Source of the DNA: Synechococcus sp. CCY 0621
Lineage (GTDB): Bacteria > Cyanobacteriota > Cyanobacteriia > PCC-6307 > Cyanobiaceae
NCBI RefSeq assembly: GCF_019038465.1
Contig: NZ_JAFKRH010000034.1
Location: forward strand, 1-50,136
DNA: 50,136 nt
Reading direction: 5' to 3'
The position numbers and the translations under genes are program-made. Below are positions 28,697 to 36,738 of the stretch, piece by piece; position 1 is the first letter of the stretch, and each line of letters begins with the position of its first letter. The notes beneath the pieces were generated by a model, which did not search any database, was not told where the DNA came from, and saw only the letters and a list, made by a program, of their open reading frames with translations.

Positions 28697-29911
28697 ATGC
28701 AAGGGCAACGGGAAAAGGCCCAGAACGTCGTCATCGTCGGCGGTGGCTTTGGAGGCTTATACACGGCCCTGGCCCTGGCCCAGCGGAAGAACCACCCGCC
28801 TGTGCTGCTTGTTGAGCCAAACGACCGGTTCCTGTTTCTACCCCTCCTCTACGAACTGCTCAGCGGTGAGTTGCGCGGCTGGGAAATCGCCCCCCGCTAC
28901 GACGGTCTGCTGGCGGGCCGGGGCCTGGCCTGGCTGCAGGACCGGGTGGAGCGGATCGATGCCGAACACCATCAGCTGCACACGGCGGCGGGCCGGACCA
29001 TCCCCTATGGCCGCCTGGTGATCGCCACGGGCGCCGACAGCAATACGTTTGCGGTGCCAGGGGCCGACCGCTACAGCCTGGGCTTCCGCAGCCTGGCCGA
29101 TGTGGAGCGCCTCCAGCGCCTGGTGGCCGACCTGAAACACCAACGACGCCCCCTGCAGCGCATCGCCGTGGTGGGGGCGGGTCCCACCGGGGTGGAGCTG
29201 GCCTGCAAGCTCGCCGACATGGCCGAGGGCAGTGCGGTGATCGAGCTGATCGAACAGGGGCCGCAGCTGCTGCCCCAGGCCAGGGCCTTCAACCGGGAAC
29301 AGGCCGGCCTGGCCCTGCGGCGCCGTGACGTGCGTCTGCGCCTCCGAACCCAGGTGGAGGCGGTCGAGGCCGAAGCGATCAGCCTCCGCTGCCATGCCGA
29401 TGGGGACAGCACCGCTCATCGCGAAACCCTCGCCGTTCGGGCGGTGGTCTGGACCGCCGGGCTGAGCTTCCAGGCGCCCCGCATCGACCCCGCCCCCGCC
29501 TGCGACAGCCGCGGCCGCCTGCTCTGCGGTGCCGATCTGCGCCTGCAGGACCATGCCGATCTGTTTGTGGCCGGTGATCTGGCCGCCCCGGTGGATGGGG
29601 AAGGAACGGCTGGTGAAGCCCCATCCACGGCCACGCCGGCCACGGCCCAGGTGGCTTTTCAGCAGGCTTCGGTGCTGGCCACCAACCTGATCCGGTCGTT
29701 GCGGGGTGAACCCCTGGAGCCCTTCCAGTGGAAGGATCTGGGCGAAATGATGAGCCTTGGTGTGGGTGAAGCCAGCCTCACTGCCGCCGGTGTCACCCTG
29801 GCCGGGCCAGCCGCCTACCAACTGCGCCGGCTGGCCTACCTGGCCCGTCTGCCGGGCCGGCCCCACCAGCTGCGGGTCGCCGCCGGCTGGCTGGCCGACT
29901 GGAAGCCATGA
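28697..29911 (+). CDS. Type II NAD(P)H dehydrogenase-like FAD oxidoreductase
   Basis: This is a two-dinucleotide-fold flavoprotein of the NDH-2 family that passes electrons from NAD(P)H to a quinone without pumping. The FAD-binding GGGFGG is at residues 15-20, an ATGADSN stretch follows, the NAD(P)-binding VVGAGPTGVELACKLA is near 158-173, and a second FAD contact is DLFVAGDLAAPVD near 285. It has 404 aa and a C-terminal amphipathic/basic end for membrane contact. It may correspond to cyanobacterial NdbB-type enzymes, but the subgroup is not certain. Its stop overlaps the next start (ATGA). Confidence 0.92.
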   Translation: MQGQREKAQNVVIVGGGFGGLYTALALAQRKNHPPVLLVEPNDRFLFLPLLYELLSGELRGWEIAPRYDGLLAGRGLAWLQDRVERIDAEHHQLHTAAGRTIPYGRLVIATGADSNTFAVPGADRYSLGFRSLADVERLQRLVADLKHQRRPLQRIAVVGAGPTGVELACKLADMAEGSAVIELIEQGPQLLPQARAFNREQAGLALRRRDVRLRLRTQVEAVEAEAISLRCHADGDSTAHRETLAVRAVVWTAGLSFQAPRIDPAPACDSRGRLLCGADLRLQDHADLFVAGDLAAPVDGEGTAGEAPSTATPATAQVAFQQASVLATNLIRSLRGEPLEPFQWKDLGEMMSLGVGEASLTAAGVTLAGPAAYQLRRLAYLARLPGRPHQLRVAAGWLADWKP

Positions 29912-30558
29912 CGACGACGCAGACCTGGCCCCGGCCGAGGGGCCTGCTGCTCGATGCCATGGGCACCTTGATCGGGCTGCGCACCTCGGTGGGCCACACC
30001 TATGCCGCCGTGGCGGCCGAGCACGGTATTGAGGTCGCCGCTGAGGCCATCGATCGGGCCTTTCCGGGCGTGCTGCGGCAGGCGCCAGCCCTGGCCTTCC
30101 CTGGCCTCGAGGGCGACAGCCTGCTCCAGGCGGAGCGCCGCTGGTGGGCGGAGCGCATCGACGCCGTTCTGGGGGTCGCCGGTGCGGCCGTGGCCCCGGC
30201 GGCCCTCCATGACGCCCTGTTCGATCGCTTCGCCGATCCCTCGCTGTGGCACGTCTATGCCGATGTGCCCTCCGTCCTGCGCCGCTGGCACGGGGCGGGT
30301 TTGCGTCTGGCCGTGGTCAGCAACTTCGACCGGCGGCTGCAGCCGCTGCTCGAGGGCCTGGGCCTGGCGGATCTTTTCGGGGCGGTGGTGGTATCCAGCA
30401 GTGCCGGGGCCGCCAAGCCATCGCCGCGGCCCTTCCAGGTCGCCCTGGAGGCGATGGATCTGCCGCCGTCCCAGGTCTGGCACGTCGGCGACAGCCCGGA
30501 GGACCGGGCCGGCGCCCGGGCCGCCGGCGTGCGCTGCCTGCTGGTGCAGCGTCCTTGA
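29908..30558 (+). CDS. HAD-IA family hydrolase (REG-2/HDHD3-like)
   Basis: This small haloacid-dehalogenase-fold phosphatase has 216 aa. Motif I reads LLLDAMGTL: the nucleophile Asp16 is present, but the second Asp of the classical DxDxT is Met18. Motif II is LAVVSNFDRRL, the motif III Lys lies in SSSAGAAKPSPR, and motif IV is WHVGDSPEDRAGARAAG. The substrate is unknown. Its start overlaps the previous stop (ATGA), and its own stop overlaps a possible TTG start of HflX (TTGA), so the three genes form a tight unit. Confidence 0.9.
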   Translation: MTTTQTWPRPRGLLLDAMGTLIGLRTSVGHTYAAVAAEHGIEVAAEAIDRAFPGVLRQAPALAFPGLEGDSLLQAERRWWAERIDAVLGVAGAAVAPAALHDALFDRFADPSLWHVYADVPSVLRRWHGAGLRLAVVSNFDRRLQPLLEGLGLADLFGAVVVSSSAGAAKPSPRPFQVALEAMDLPPSQVWHVGDSPEDRAGARAAGVRCLLVQRP

Positions 30559-30560
30559 GG
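30557..30560 (+). promoter_or_regulatory. Ribosome binding site (GAGG) deciding the HflX start
   Basis: GAGG lies 6 bases before GTG 30567. The alternative TTG 30555, overlapping the previous stop, has no such site. Confidence 0.5.
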
Positions 30561-30566
30561 CAGGGG

Positions 30567-32894
30567 GTGCTGGCCGGCAAAACGGTGGGTCTGCGGCCCG
30601 CGGAGCGGCGCCGGCTGGAGCAGATCTGCCACCGCCGTCACCGCGGCGATGCCGTAGCGGATCTGCTCACCCTGCAGCGCCTGGCGGCCGAAGGCCGCGA
30701 CCTGGAGTTGCCCCTCACCCTGGTGGTGGACGGGCGCGGACTCTGCCGGCTGCTGTGGGTGGGGGAGTTGGACCATTCGGCACGCCTGCTGGAGAAACTT
30801 CCCGGACCGTCCAGGCGCCAGGGTCACAACCTGCGTCTGCTCACCTGTGCGGGCGCTGGGCGCCAGGCACAACTGCAGCCCTCGGCCCAGGAAGCCGTCG
30901 TGGGCATGGACGTGGCGCCGGACCTCTGGCTGCGCTTCGGCCAGCAACCGGACGCCGGTGGACGCTGGCCCGCGGCGATCCACACCCCGGCCAGCGACGG
31001 CGATCGCGCCTGGAACTGCGCCCTGGAGGGGGATCTGGCCGAGCTCTGCGGCCTTGACCCAATCGCCATCGCCGCGGCGGAGCCGCCGGAGGCCGTCTCC
31101 CCCCCCGCCCTGGACGGCCCCGAACGGGTGCTGCTGCTGGTGCAGACCAGCGGCGACCGGGCCCTGAGCGACCGGCGCATCGCCGAACTGGAAGGCCTGG
31201 TGCGCAGTGCCGGGGCCGTGCCGGTGGGCCGCATGGAGCAGCGTCGCCATGGCCCCGTCTCCCGCAACCCCTGGGGGGAGGGCAAACTGCGGGAGGCGGC
31301 CCTGGAGGCACGCCGCGTCGGCGCCAGCCTGGTGGTGGCCGACCGGGAGCTCACCCCGGCCCAGGCCCGCGACCTGGAGGGGCTGCTCGACCTGCCGGTG
31401 AGCGACCGCAGCGAACTGATCCTTGACATCTTTGCCCAGCGGGCGGCGAGCGGCGCCGGTCGGCTGCAGGTGGAGCTGGCCCAGCTGCGCTACCGGTTGC
31501 CACGGCTCACCGGCCGGGGACTGAGCCTGTCGCGGCAGGGGGGCGGCATCGGCACCCGGGGTCCCGGTGAAACCCAGCTGGAGAAGGACCGGCGCGCCAT
31601 CGCCCGCCGCATTGAGCGGCTGCAGCGGGAGGTGCAGCGGCTGGGTGCCCACCGGGCCCGCCTGCGCGAGGGGCGCCGCGACCTGCCACGACTGGCCCTG
31701 GTGGGTTACACCAATGCGGGCAAGAGCTCCCTGCTCAACGCCCTCACCGGGGCCTGCGGCAGCCAGGCCGTGCTGGCGGAGAACAAGCTCTTCGCCACCC
31801 TCGATCCCACCACCCGCCGCATCGAGCGGACCGCGGGCGGCGACTCGGACAGCCAGCCGCTGCTGGTCACCGACACGGTGGGGTTCATCCGCGATCTGCC
31901 CCCCCAGCTGATGGAGGCGTTCCGCTCCACCTTCGAGGAGGCGCTCGATGCCGATGGCCTGCTGATCGTCGTCGACCTGGCCGATCCTGCCTGGCCTGAG
32001 CAGCTCACCACCGTGCAGGCGATCCTCGATTCCCTGCAGGCCACCATGCCCAGGCGGGTGATCGGCAACCAGATCGACCGCTGCCCCAGCGGCGAACTGG
32101 AACGGGCCAGGGCCGTGGATCCGGCCATGCTGTTCGTCTCAGCCACGGCGGACCTGGGCCTGCAGCATCTGCGCCAGGAGCTGCAGTCCTGGCCCGCCGG
32201 AACCACGACGGGCGGCCCCACTGCTGTGCCAGCATCGGCCGGCGCCAATTTCTCACCCATGACCCTGCAACTGGGCGACACCGTTCCTGATTTCACTCAG
32301 GAGTCCCAGCTCGGCCCGATCAACCTCTACGACTTCGCTGGCGACAGCTGGGTGGTGCTCTTCTCCCATCCCGCCGACTACACCCCCGTCTGCACGACGG
32401 AGCTGGGCGAGGTTTCCCGGCTACGCGCCGAATGGGAGAAACGCCATGTCAAGACCATCGCCCTGAGCGTCGATTCCGCCGAGAGCCACAAGGGCTGGAT
32501 CGGCGACATCAACGAAACCCAGAACACCACGGTCGACTATCCGATCCTGGCCGACAGCGACAAGAAGGTGAGCAGCCTCTACGGCATGATCCACCCCAAT
32601 GCCCTGAGCAACCTCACGGTGCGCTCGGTGTTCATCATCGACCCCAACAAGAAGCTGCGTCTGCAGATCACCTACCCCGCCAGCACCGGCCGCAATTTCG
32701 ATGAGATTCTGCGGGTGATCGATTCCCTCCAGCTCACCGACCACCACCAGGTGGCCACTCCTGTGAACTGGAAGGACGGCGAGGACTGCGTGGTCGTCCC
32801 CTCCATCCCCACCGACGAAGCCAGGGAGAAGTTCCCCAAGGGCGTCACTGAAATCCGTCCCTACCTCCGGATGACGCCCCAGCCCAACAAATGA
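30567..32894 (+). CDS. hflX: GTPase HflX in continuous frame with a 1-Cys peroxiredoxin
   Basis: Residues 1 to about 545 are HflX, a ribosome-associated GTPase that splits or rescues stalled 70S ribosomes: an N-terminal cyanobacterial extension, the HflX domain with GGGIGTRGPGETQLE, G1 GYTNAGKSS (Gly380 to Lys386), G3 DTVGFI, and a NQID element replacing the usual NKxD. The frame then runs without any stop through a Gly/Ala/Thr/Pro-rich linker of about 20 residues into a complete 212-aa Prx6-type peroxiredoxin that starts at residue 565 (ATG 32259). Either this is a real 775-aa fusion or the HflX stop has been lost and the peroxiredoxin starts internally. GTG 30567 is chosen for its ribosome site. 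Confidence 0.85.
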   Translation: MLAGKTVGLRPAERRRLEQICHRRHRGDAVADLLTLQRLAAEGRDLELPLTLVVDGRGLCRLLWVGELDHSARLLEKLPGPSRRQGHNLRLLTCAGAGRQAQLQPSAQEAVVGMDVAPDLWLRFGQQPDAGGRWPAAIHTPASDGDRAWNCALEGDLAELCGLDPIAIAAAEPPEAVSPPALDGPERVLLLVQTSGDRALSDRRIAELEGLVRSAGAVPVGRMEQRRHGPVSRNPWGEGKLREAALEARRVGASLVVADRELTPAQARDLEGLLDLPVSDRSELILDIFAQRAASGAGRLQVELAQLRYRLPRLTGRGLSLSRQGGGIGTRGPGETQLEKDRRAIARRIERLQREVQRLGAHRARLREGRRDLPRLALVGYTNAGKSSLLNALTGACGSQAVLAENKLFATLDPTTRRIERTAGGDSDSQPLLVTDTVGFIRDLPPQLMEAFRSTFEEALDADGLLIVVDLADPAWPEQLTTVQAILDSLQATMPRRVIGNQIDRCPSGELERARAVDPAMLFVSATADLGLQHLRQELQSWPAGTTTGGPTAVPASAGANFSPMTLQLGDTVPDFTQESQLGPINLYDFAGDSWVVLFSHPADYTPVCTTELGEVSRLRAEWEKRHVKTIALSVDSAESHKGWIGDINETQNTTVDYPILADSDKKVSSLYGMIHPNALSNLTVRSVFIIDPNKKLRLQITYPASTGRNFDEILRVIDSLQLTDHHQVATPVNWKDGEDCVVVPSIPTDEAREKFPKGVTEIRPYLRMTPQPNK
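32259..32894 (+). CDS. 1-Cys peroxiredoxin (Prx6 type), possible internal start
   Basis: A complete peroxiredoxin of 211-212 aa begins at an in-frame ATG inside the HflX frame. The peroxidatic Cys is in PADYTPVCTTELG (residue 45 of this product). No resolving Cys at the 2-Cys position is seen, and the C-terminal extension (VVPSIPTDEAREKFP ... RPYLRMTPQPNK) is typical of Prx6 enzymes, which reduce hydroperoxides. The length equals that of normal stand-alone cyanobacterial members, so separate initiation is plausible, although no good ribosome site precedes it. Its stop overlaps the ktrB start (ATGA). Confidence 0.8.
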   Translation: MTLQLGDTVPDFTQESQLGPINLYDFAGDSWVVLFSHPADYTPVCTTELGEVSRLRAEWEKRHVKTIALSVDSAESHKGWIGDINETQNTTVDYPILADSDKKVSSLYGMIHPNALSNLTVRSVFIIDPNKKLRLQITYPASTGRNFDEILRVIDSLQLTDHHQVATPVNWKDGEDCVVVPSIPTDEAREKFPKGVTEIRPYLRMTPQPNK

Positions 32895-34270
32895 AGCGGC
32901 TGCAGAGTTGGCGGCACCGTCTGACGGTGCCGCAGTTCACGCTTGTCACCGGCGGTCTGGTGATTGCCTTTGGCACACTGCTGCTGGCGAGCCCGCTCTG
33001 CTCCAGCGATGACGTGGGCCTCTGGGAGGCCCTCTTCACCGTCACCTCCGCCATCACCGTCACCGGTCTGTCGATCATCGACGTGGGCGCCGAACTCACC
33101 TTTCTCGGCCAGGTCACCCTGGCCGGGCTGATTCTCACCGGTGGCCTTGGGTTGATGGCCATCACCACCTTTCTTCAGGGTTTCGTCCAAGGCCGCTCGG
33201 GGCTGCGCCAGCGCCTCGACAAGGGGCGCGCTCTGGACGATTTCGGCGTCGGCGGCATCGGCCCCACCCTGAACCAGATCCTGCTGATCGCCGCCATCGT
33301 GATCGGGATCGGCACCCTGATTCTCTACAACTTCGGCTTCACCGATATCCCCGACAAAGGCCAGCGACTCTGGGCCTCCCTGTTTCACTGCATCAGTGCT
33401 TACAACAACGCCGGCTTCGGGCTTTGGCGCGACAGCCTGGTCGGCTACCGCAGCCAGCCCGTCGTCAATGCGGTGATCGGCCTGCTGATCGTGATGGGCG
33501 GCATCGGCTGGCGCGTCACCAACGACATCTGGGTGAACCGCTTTCGGCTGGCCCGCATCCGCCGCCTCAGCCTGCACACCCGGCTGGTGATTCGCACCAC
33601 GATCCTGCTGATCGTCTTGGGGGCCGTGGGTCTGATCTTCACCGAACACTTCGCCACCGAAGGGATGGTGGAGCAGCTGAGTCTCTGGGACAAGCTGCAG
33701 GTGACGATCTTCCAGTCGATCACAACCCGCACCGCCGGCTTCAACACCGTCCCGCTGACCCTGGAGACGATCTCCGACTCGGGCATCCTGCTGATGATCA
33801 TCCTGATGTTCATCGGCGCCAGTCCCGGTGGCACCGGCGGCGGCATCAAGACCACCACCTTCGCGGCCCTGATCGCTGCCACCCGCTCCACACTGCGCGG
33901 CCATGACGAAGTGGTGGTGAGGAACCGGGAGATCCCCCTCAAGGTGATCCTCAAGGCCGTGGGTGTCACCCTCGGCTCGGGCCTGTTCATCCTGTTGATG
34001 GCCCTGCTGCTGGGGCTGGGCAACACCACCGCCGGAACCCCGGGGAGTGAGGCCTTCACCTTCCTGGAGAAACTGTTCACCTGCGTGTCCGCCTTCGGCA
34101 CCGTGGGCCTCGACGTGGGTGTCACCAGCCAGCTCAACCGCTGGGGGCAGCTGGTGCTGATGATCGGCATGTTCGTGGGCCGGATCGGTATTCTCCTTCT
34201 GCTTTCGGCTGTCTATGGCAGCCGGCCCCAGAATCGCGTCGGCTACCCGCGCGAGGAGCTCTACATCTGA
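32891..34270 (+). CDS. ktrB: Potassium uptake channel subunit KtrB (TrkH family)
   Basis: This is the membrane subunit of a Ktr K+ (Na+-dependent) uptake system. It has 459 aa with four M1-P-M2 repeats, each with its selectivity-filter Gly: TVTSAITVTGLS, SAYNNAGFGLW, TTRTAGFNTV and SAFGTVGLDV. The ATG overlaps the preceding peroxiredoxin stop (ATGA), so both are co-translated. The regulatory partner KtrA follows 76 bases later. A KtrE-like third subunit, known in Synechocystis, is not in this window. Confidence 0.95.
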   Translation: MKRLQSWRHRLTVPQFTLVTGGLVIAFGTLLLASPLCSSDDVGLWEALFTVTSAITVTGLSIIDVGAELTFLGQVTLAGLILTGGLGLMAITTFLQGFVQGRSGLRQRLDKGRALDDFGVGGIGPTLNQILLIAAIVIGIGTLILYNFGFTDIPDKGQRLWASLFHCISAYNNAGFGLWRDSLVGYRSQPVVNAVIGLLIVMGGIGWRVTNDIWVNRFRLARIRRLSLHTRLVIRTTILLIVLGAVGLIFTEHFATEGMVEQLSLWDKLQVTIFQSITTRTAGFNTVPLTLETISDSGILLMIILMFIGASPGGTGGGIKTTTFAALIAATRSTLRGHDEVVVRNREIPLKVILKAVGVTLGSGLFILLMALLLGLGNTTAGTPGSEAFTFLEKLFTCVSAFGTVGLDVGVTSQLNRWGQLVLMIGMFVGRIGILLLLSAVYGSRPQNRVGYPREELYI

Positions 34271-34323
34271 CCTCCGGCTCTGCCTTCCACGCCCCTAGAA
34301 GCTCCTTGCCCCCAGCTCCATCC

Positions 34324-34350
34324 ATGACTCTTTCGACGTTGGTCCCATGA
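34324..34350 (+). other. Eight-codon mini-ORF overlapping the ktrA start
   Basis: ATG 34324 opens MTLSTLVP and stops at TGA 34348-34350, which overlaps the ktrA ATG (34347) as ATGA. It could act as a translational coupling leader, or be chance; ktrA itself has no clear ribosome site. Confidence 0.25.
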
Positions 34351-35051
34351 ATCAGTGGTGGCAGTGGCAAGGCAGTGAGGCGGACACCTCCAACAGCTAC
34401 GCCGTGATCGGGGTCGGTCGCTTCGGCAGCGCCGTCTGCAAGGAGCTCCTGCGCCATGGCGCCGAGGTGTTGGCGATCGACAACAACCAGCGGGCCATCG
34501 ATGAACTGCGCCAGATGGACCCGGCGATCGAAGCCCGCGTGGTGGACTGCACCGACGAGGAAGCCCTGCGGGCCGCCGGCGCCCTCGACGTGGGCACGGT
34601 GGTGGTCGCCATCAGTGAACCGATCGGCGCCAGCATCACCGCCACCCTGATCGTCAGGGACGGCGAGGGCAGCCGGGTCAGCCAGGTGATCGCCAGGGCC
34701 ACCAGCGACCTGCACGAAAAGATGCTGCGGCGTGTCGGCGCCGACAAGGTGGTCTTCCCTTCGAAAATGCAGGGAACACGGCTGGGTATGGAGCTGGTCC
34801 GGCCCAACCTGCTGGAGCGGCTCCGCCTCGACGACCGCAACAGCATCGAGGAAATCAAGGTTCCGGGCTCCTTCGTCGGCCAGTCGCTGCGGGATCTGAA
34901 CCTGCGCAAGAACTACAACGTCAGCGTGCTGGCCGCCGGTCCCTCCAACCAGCTCACGGTCAACCCGCCCGCCTCCCACGTGCTCAACGCCTCCGAGCTG
35001 CTGGTGGTGATGGGCAGCAGCGAAGCCCTCGAGGCCCTGCCCTCCCACTGA
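34347..35051 (+). CDS. ktrA: Potassium uptake regulatory subunit KtrA (TrkA family)
   Basis: This cytosolic gating ring protein binds nucleotides and opens KtrB. It has 234 aa: an RCK_N domain with AVIGVGRFGSAVC (GxGxxG about residues 22-27), the acidic ribose-binding IDNN, and then an RCK_C domain from about residue 150 (IEEIKVPGSFVGQSLRDLNLRKNYNVSVLA split across the domain). The length is typical. It directly follows ktrB and ends 5 bases before anmK. Confidence 0.95.
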   Translation: MNQWWQWQGSEADTSNSYAVIGVGRFGSAVCKELLRHGAEVLAIDNNQRAIDELRQMDPAIEARVVDCTDEEALRAAGALDVGTVVVAISEPIGASITATLIVRDGEGSRVSQVIARATSDLHEKMLRRVGADKVVFPSKMQGTRLGMELVRPNLLERLRLDDRNSIEEIKVPGSFVGQSLRDLNLRKNYNVSVLAAGPSNQLTVNPPASHVLNASELLVVMGSSEALEALPSH

Positions 35052-35056
35052 CAGCC

Positions 35057-36196
35057 ATGCGGGTGCTGGGCCTGATGAGCGGCACCAGCGCCGACGGGGT
35101 GGACGCGGTGCTGGTGCGGCTGGAGGGTCGGTCCGCCCGGCCCCGCTGGCGGATTCTCGCGGGTGCCCACACGCCCTACCCGCCGGACCTGCGCCAGCGC
35201 CTGGTGGCCGTTGGCCAGGGGATGCCCCTGGACGCCGACGCCTGGCTGACCCTGGCTGAAGACCTCACCGAGCACCAGGCCGTGGCGGCCCGGGCCTGCG
35301 ATCCGGACGGCCGCGCCGAGCTGGTGGGCTGCCACGGCCAGACCCTCTGGCACCGCCCGCCGGACGGGGAGCGCCGCGGGGCCAGCTGGCAGCTGCTGCA
35401 GGGACCGTTGCTGGCGGAGCTGCTGGGGCGGCCGGTGGTCTTCGACTTCCGCAGCGTCGATCTGGCCCTCGGCGGCCATGGCGCGCCCCTGGTGCCGGCC
35501 ACCGACGCCGCCCTGCTGGGAAGGATCGCCGGCTGGCGAGCCCTGCTCAACCTGGGCGGCATCGCCAACCTCACCTTGCTCCCCCCACCCACGGGCCCAG
35601 ACCGCAACGCCCCGGTGCAGGGCTGGGACTGCGGACCGGCCAACACCTTGCTGGATCTGGCGGTCTCCCGCTTCAGCGATGGACGCCTGCACTTCGATGC
35701 CGACGGAGCCTGGGCACGGCAGGGCCGCATCGACGAGGGGCGGCTGCAGCAGTGGTTGCGGGAGCCCTACCTCCAGGCGCCGCCGCCCAAATCCACCGGC
35801 CGCGAGCTGTTCGGGGCCGCCGATCTTCATCGGCGCCTGGCGGAGCTCGGCGCCGGTGTGGAGCCGGCCGATGCCCTGGCCACCCTGACGGCCTTCAGTG
35901 CGGCGGTGGTGGCTCAGGACCTGGCCCGGGGTCCCCGCCCCCTGGAGCTGCTGGTGGCCGGAGGCGGCACCCGCAATGGCTTCCTGATGGAGCAGCTGCA
36001 GCGCCGTTGCCGCGGCATGGCGGTGCGCAGCCTGGCCGGCCATGGCATCGCCGATGATCAGCGGGAAGCCCTGGCCTTTGCCCTGCTGGCCTGGTGGCGC
36101 TGGCGGGGCCACCCAGGCTCGCTGCCCTCGGTCACCGGGGCCCGGCGGGCCGCCGTGCTCGGGGTGCTGGCCGTGCCTCCCCCGTCAAGGGGATAG
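35057..36196 (+). CDS. anmK: Anhydro-N-acetylmuramic acid kinase
   Basis: It phosphorylates and opens 1,6-anhydro-MurNAc released from peptidoglycan turnover, giving MurNAc-6-phosphate. The 379-aa protein is a member of the ASKHA fold with MSGTSADGVDAVL at the start, DFRSVDLALGGHGAPLVP with the catalytic Asp region, NLGGIANLT, WDCGPANTLLD and the C-terminal GGGTRNGFLM. The length is normal. Its stop overlaps the end of the convergent RHH gene by 12 bases. Confidence 0.96.
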   Translation: MRVLGLMSGTSADGVDAVLVRLEGRSARPRWRILAGAHTPYPPDLRQRLVAVGQGMPLDADAWLTLAEDLTEHQAVAARACDPDGRAELVGCHGQTLWHRPPDGERRGASWQLLQGPLLAELLGRPVVFDFRSVDLALGGHGAPLVPATDAALLGRIAGWRALLNLGGIANLTLLPPPTGPDRNAPVQGWDCGPANTLLDLAVSRFSDGRLHFDADGAWARQGRIDEGRLQQWLREPYLQAPPPKSTGRELFGAADLHRRLAELGAGVEPADALATLTAFSAAVVAQDLARGPRPLELLVAGGGTRNGFLMEQLQRRCRGMAVRSLAGHGIADDQREALAFALLAWWRWRGHPGSLPSVTGARRAAVLGVLAVPPPSRG

Positions 36197-36523
36197 GGGG
36201 GGCTGGCGCAGGCGCAGCCGGCGTGGCGCCCCGCGCAGCCGCCGGGTGCCGCCCTGCTCCTGCTGTTCGAGCTCACGGCGAAACCGATCGGCGGCGGCGG
36301 CGGCCGGCCCACTCGGGTAAGGCGCCTGGGCGGGCTCAGCGGGGCGCTGCAGCTGCTCGAGCCGTTCCACCCCCTGCTGGATCAGCACCTTGGCCATGTT
36401 GCTGACCGTGCGCGATTCGCTTTCCGCCAGGGCGGCGAGGCGGGCGCAGAGCTCCTCCGGCAGGACGACCTGGATCCGCGGCGACTTGGGCTTGCCGCTG
36501 GAGGAGGTCTGGCGGGTCGGCAC
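36185..36523 (-). CDS. Ribbon-helix-helix protein (112 aa)
   Basis: A GTG at 36523 gives MPTRQTSSSGKPKSPR, then the RHH fold: strand RIQVVLPEEL, helix CARLAALAESESR, turn TVSN and helix MAKVLIQQGVERL. The C-terminal tail is Pro/Arg/Gln-rich. The GTG is preceded by AGAGG four bases upstream; an ATG 26 codons earlier would add an unlikely Arg/Pro/Cys stretch. RHH proteins usually bind DNA as dimers, often controlling their own promoter; no toxin gene is adjacent, so an antitoxin role is not supported. Confidence 0.75.
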   Translation of the reverse strand: MPTRQTSSSGKPKSPRIQVVLPEELCARLAALAESESRTVSNMAKVLIQQGVERLEQLQRPAEPAQAPYPSGPAAAAADRFRRELEQQEQGGTRRLRGAPRRLRLRQPPLSP

Positions 36524-36738
36524 GGTGCCTCTGGGTGGGTGCCGGCAAGCGGCTGCCGCTGGGGTACGGCGAGATAGGAAAAAGTGTACAGTGGCTGTCA
36601 TGGGTAGTATCCAAAAGTAGGGTTGTGGACCGTTCCGGCCCCCGCCCGGAATCCCTTCCCCAAGGCCCAAGCCCACCTGCTCCACGCCCACCGACCACGC
36701 CCACCGTCCCCTCCGACGGCCCACCGGCCGCCTCCGCC
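36524..36738. promoter_or_regulatory. Divergent intergenic region between the RHH gene and the 102-aa gene
   Basis: This 215-base gap is locally AT-richer around 36575-36625. It contains TAGGGT on the + strand (36618-36623) and TACACT on the - strand within the partly symmetric AGTGTACAGT (about 36582-36591). These may be the two divergent promoters, with the dyad a candidate RHH operator. The part from 36640 to 36738 is C-rich with nothing else visible. Confidence 0.35.

Noticed and set aside
30246..30566. Upstream extension of the HflX frame into the HAD gene
   Set aside because: It overlaps the HAD hydrolase in another frame and has no HflX similarity; GTG 30567 with GAGG is better.
36185..36196. 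Possible misannotation because anmK and the RHH gene overlap at their ends
   Set aside because: Both coding ends are well supported; a 12-base convergent overlap is acceptable, as are bcp/coaX (31 bases) and the pair near 3866 (20 bases).
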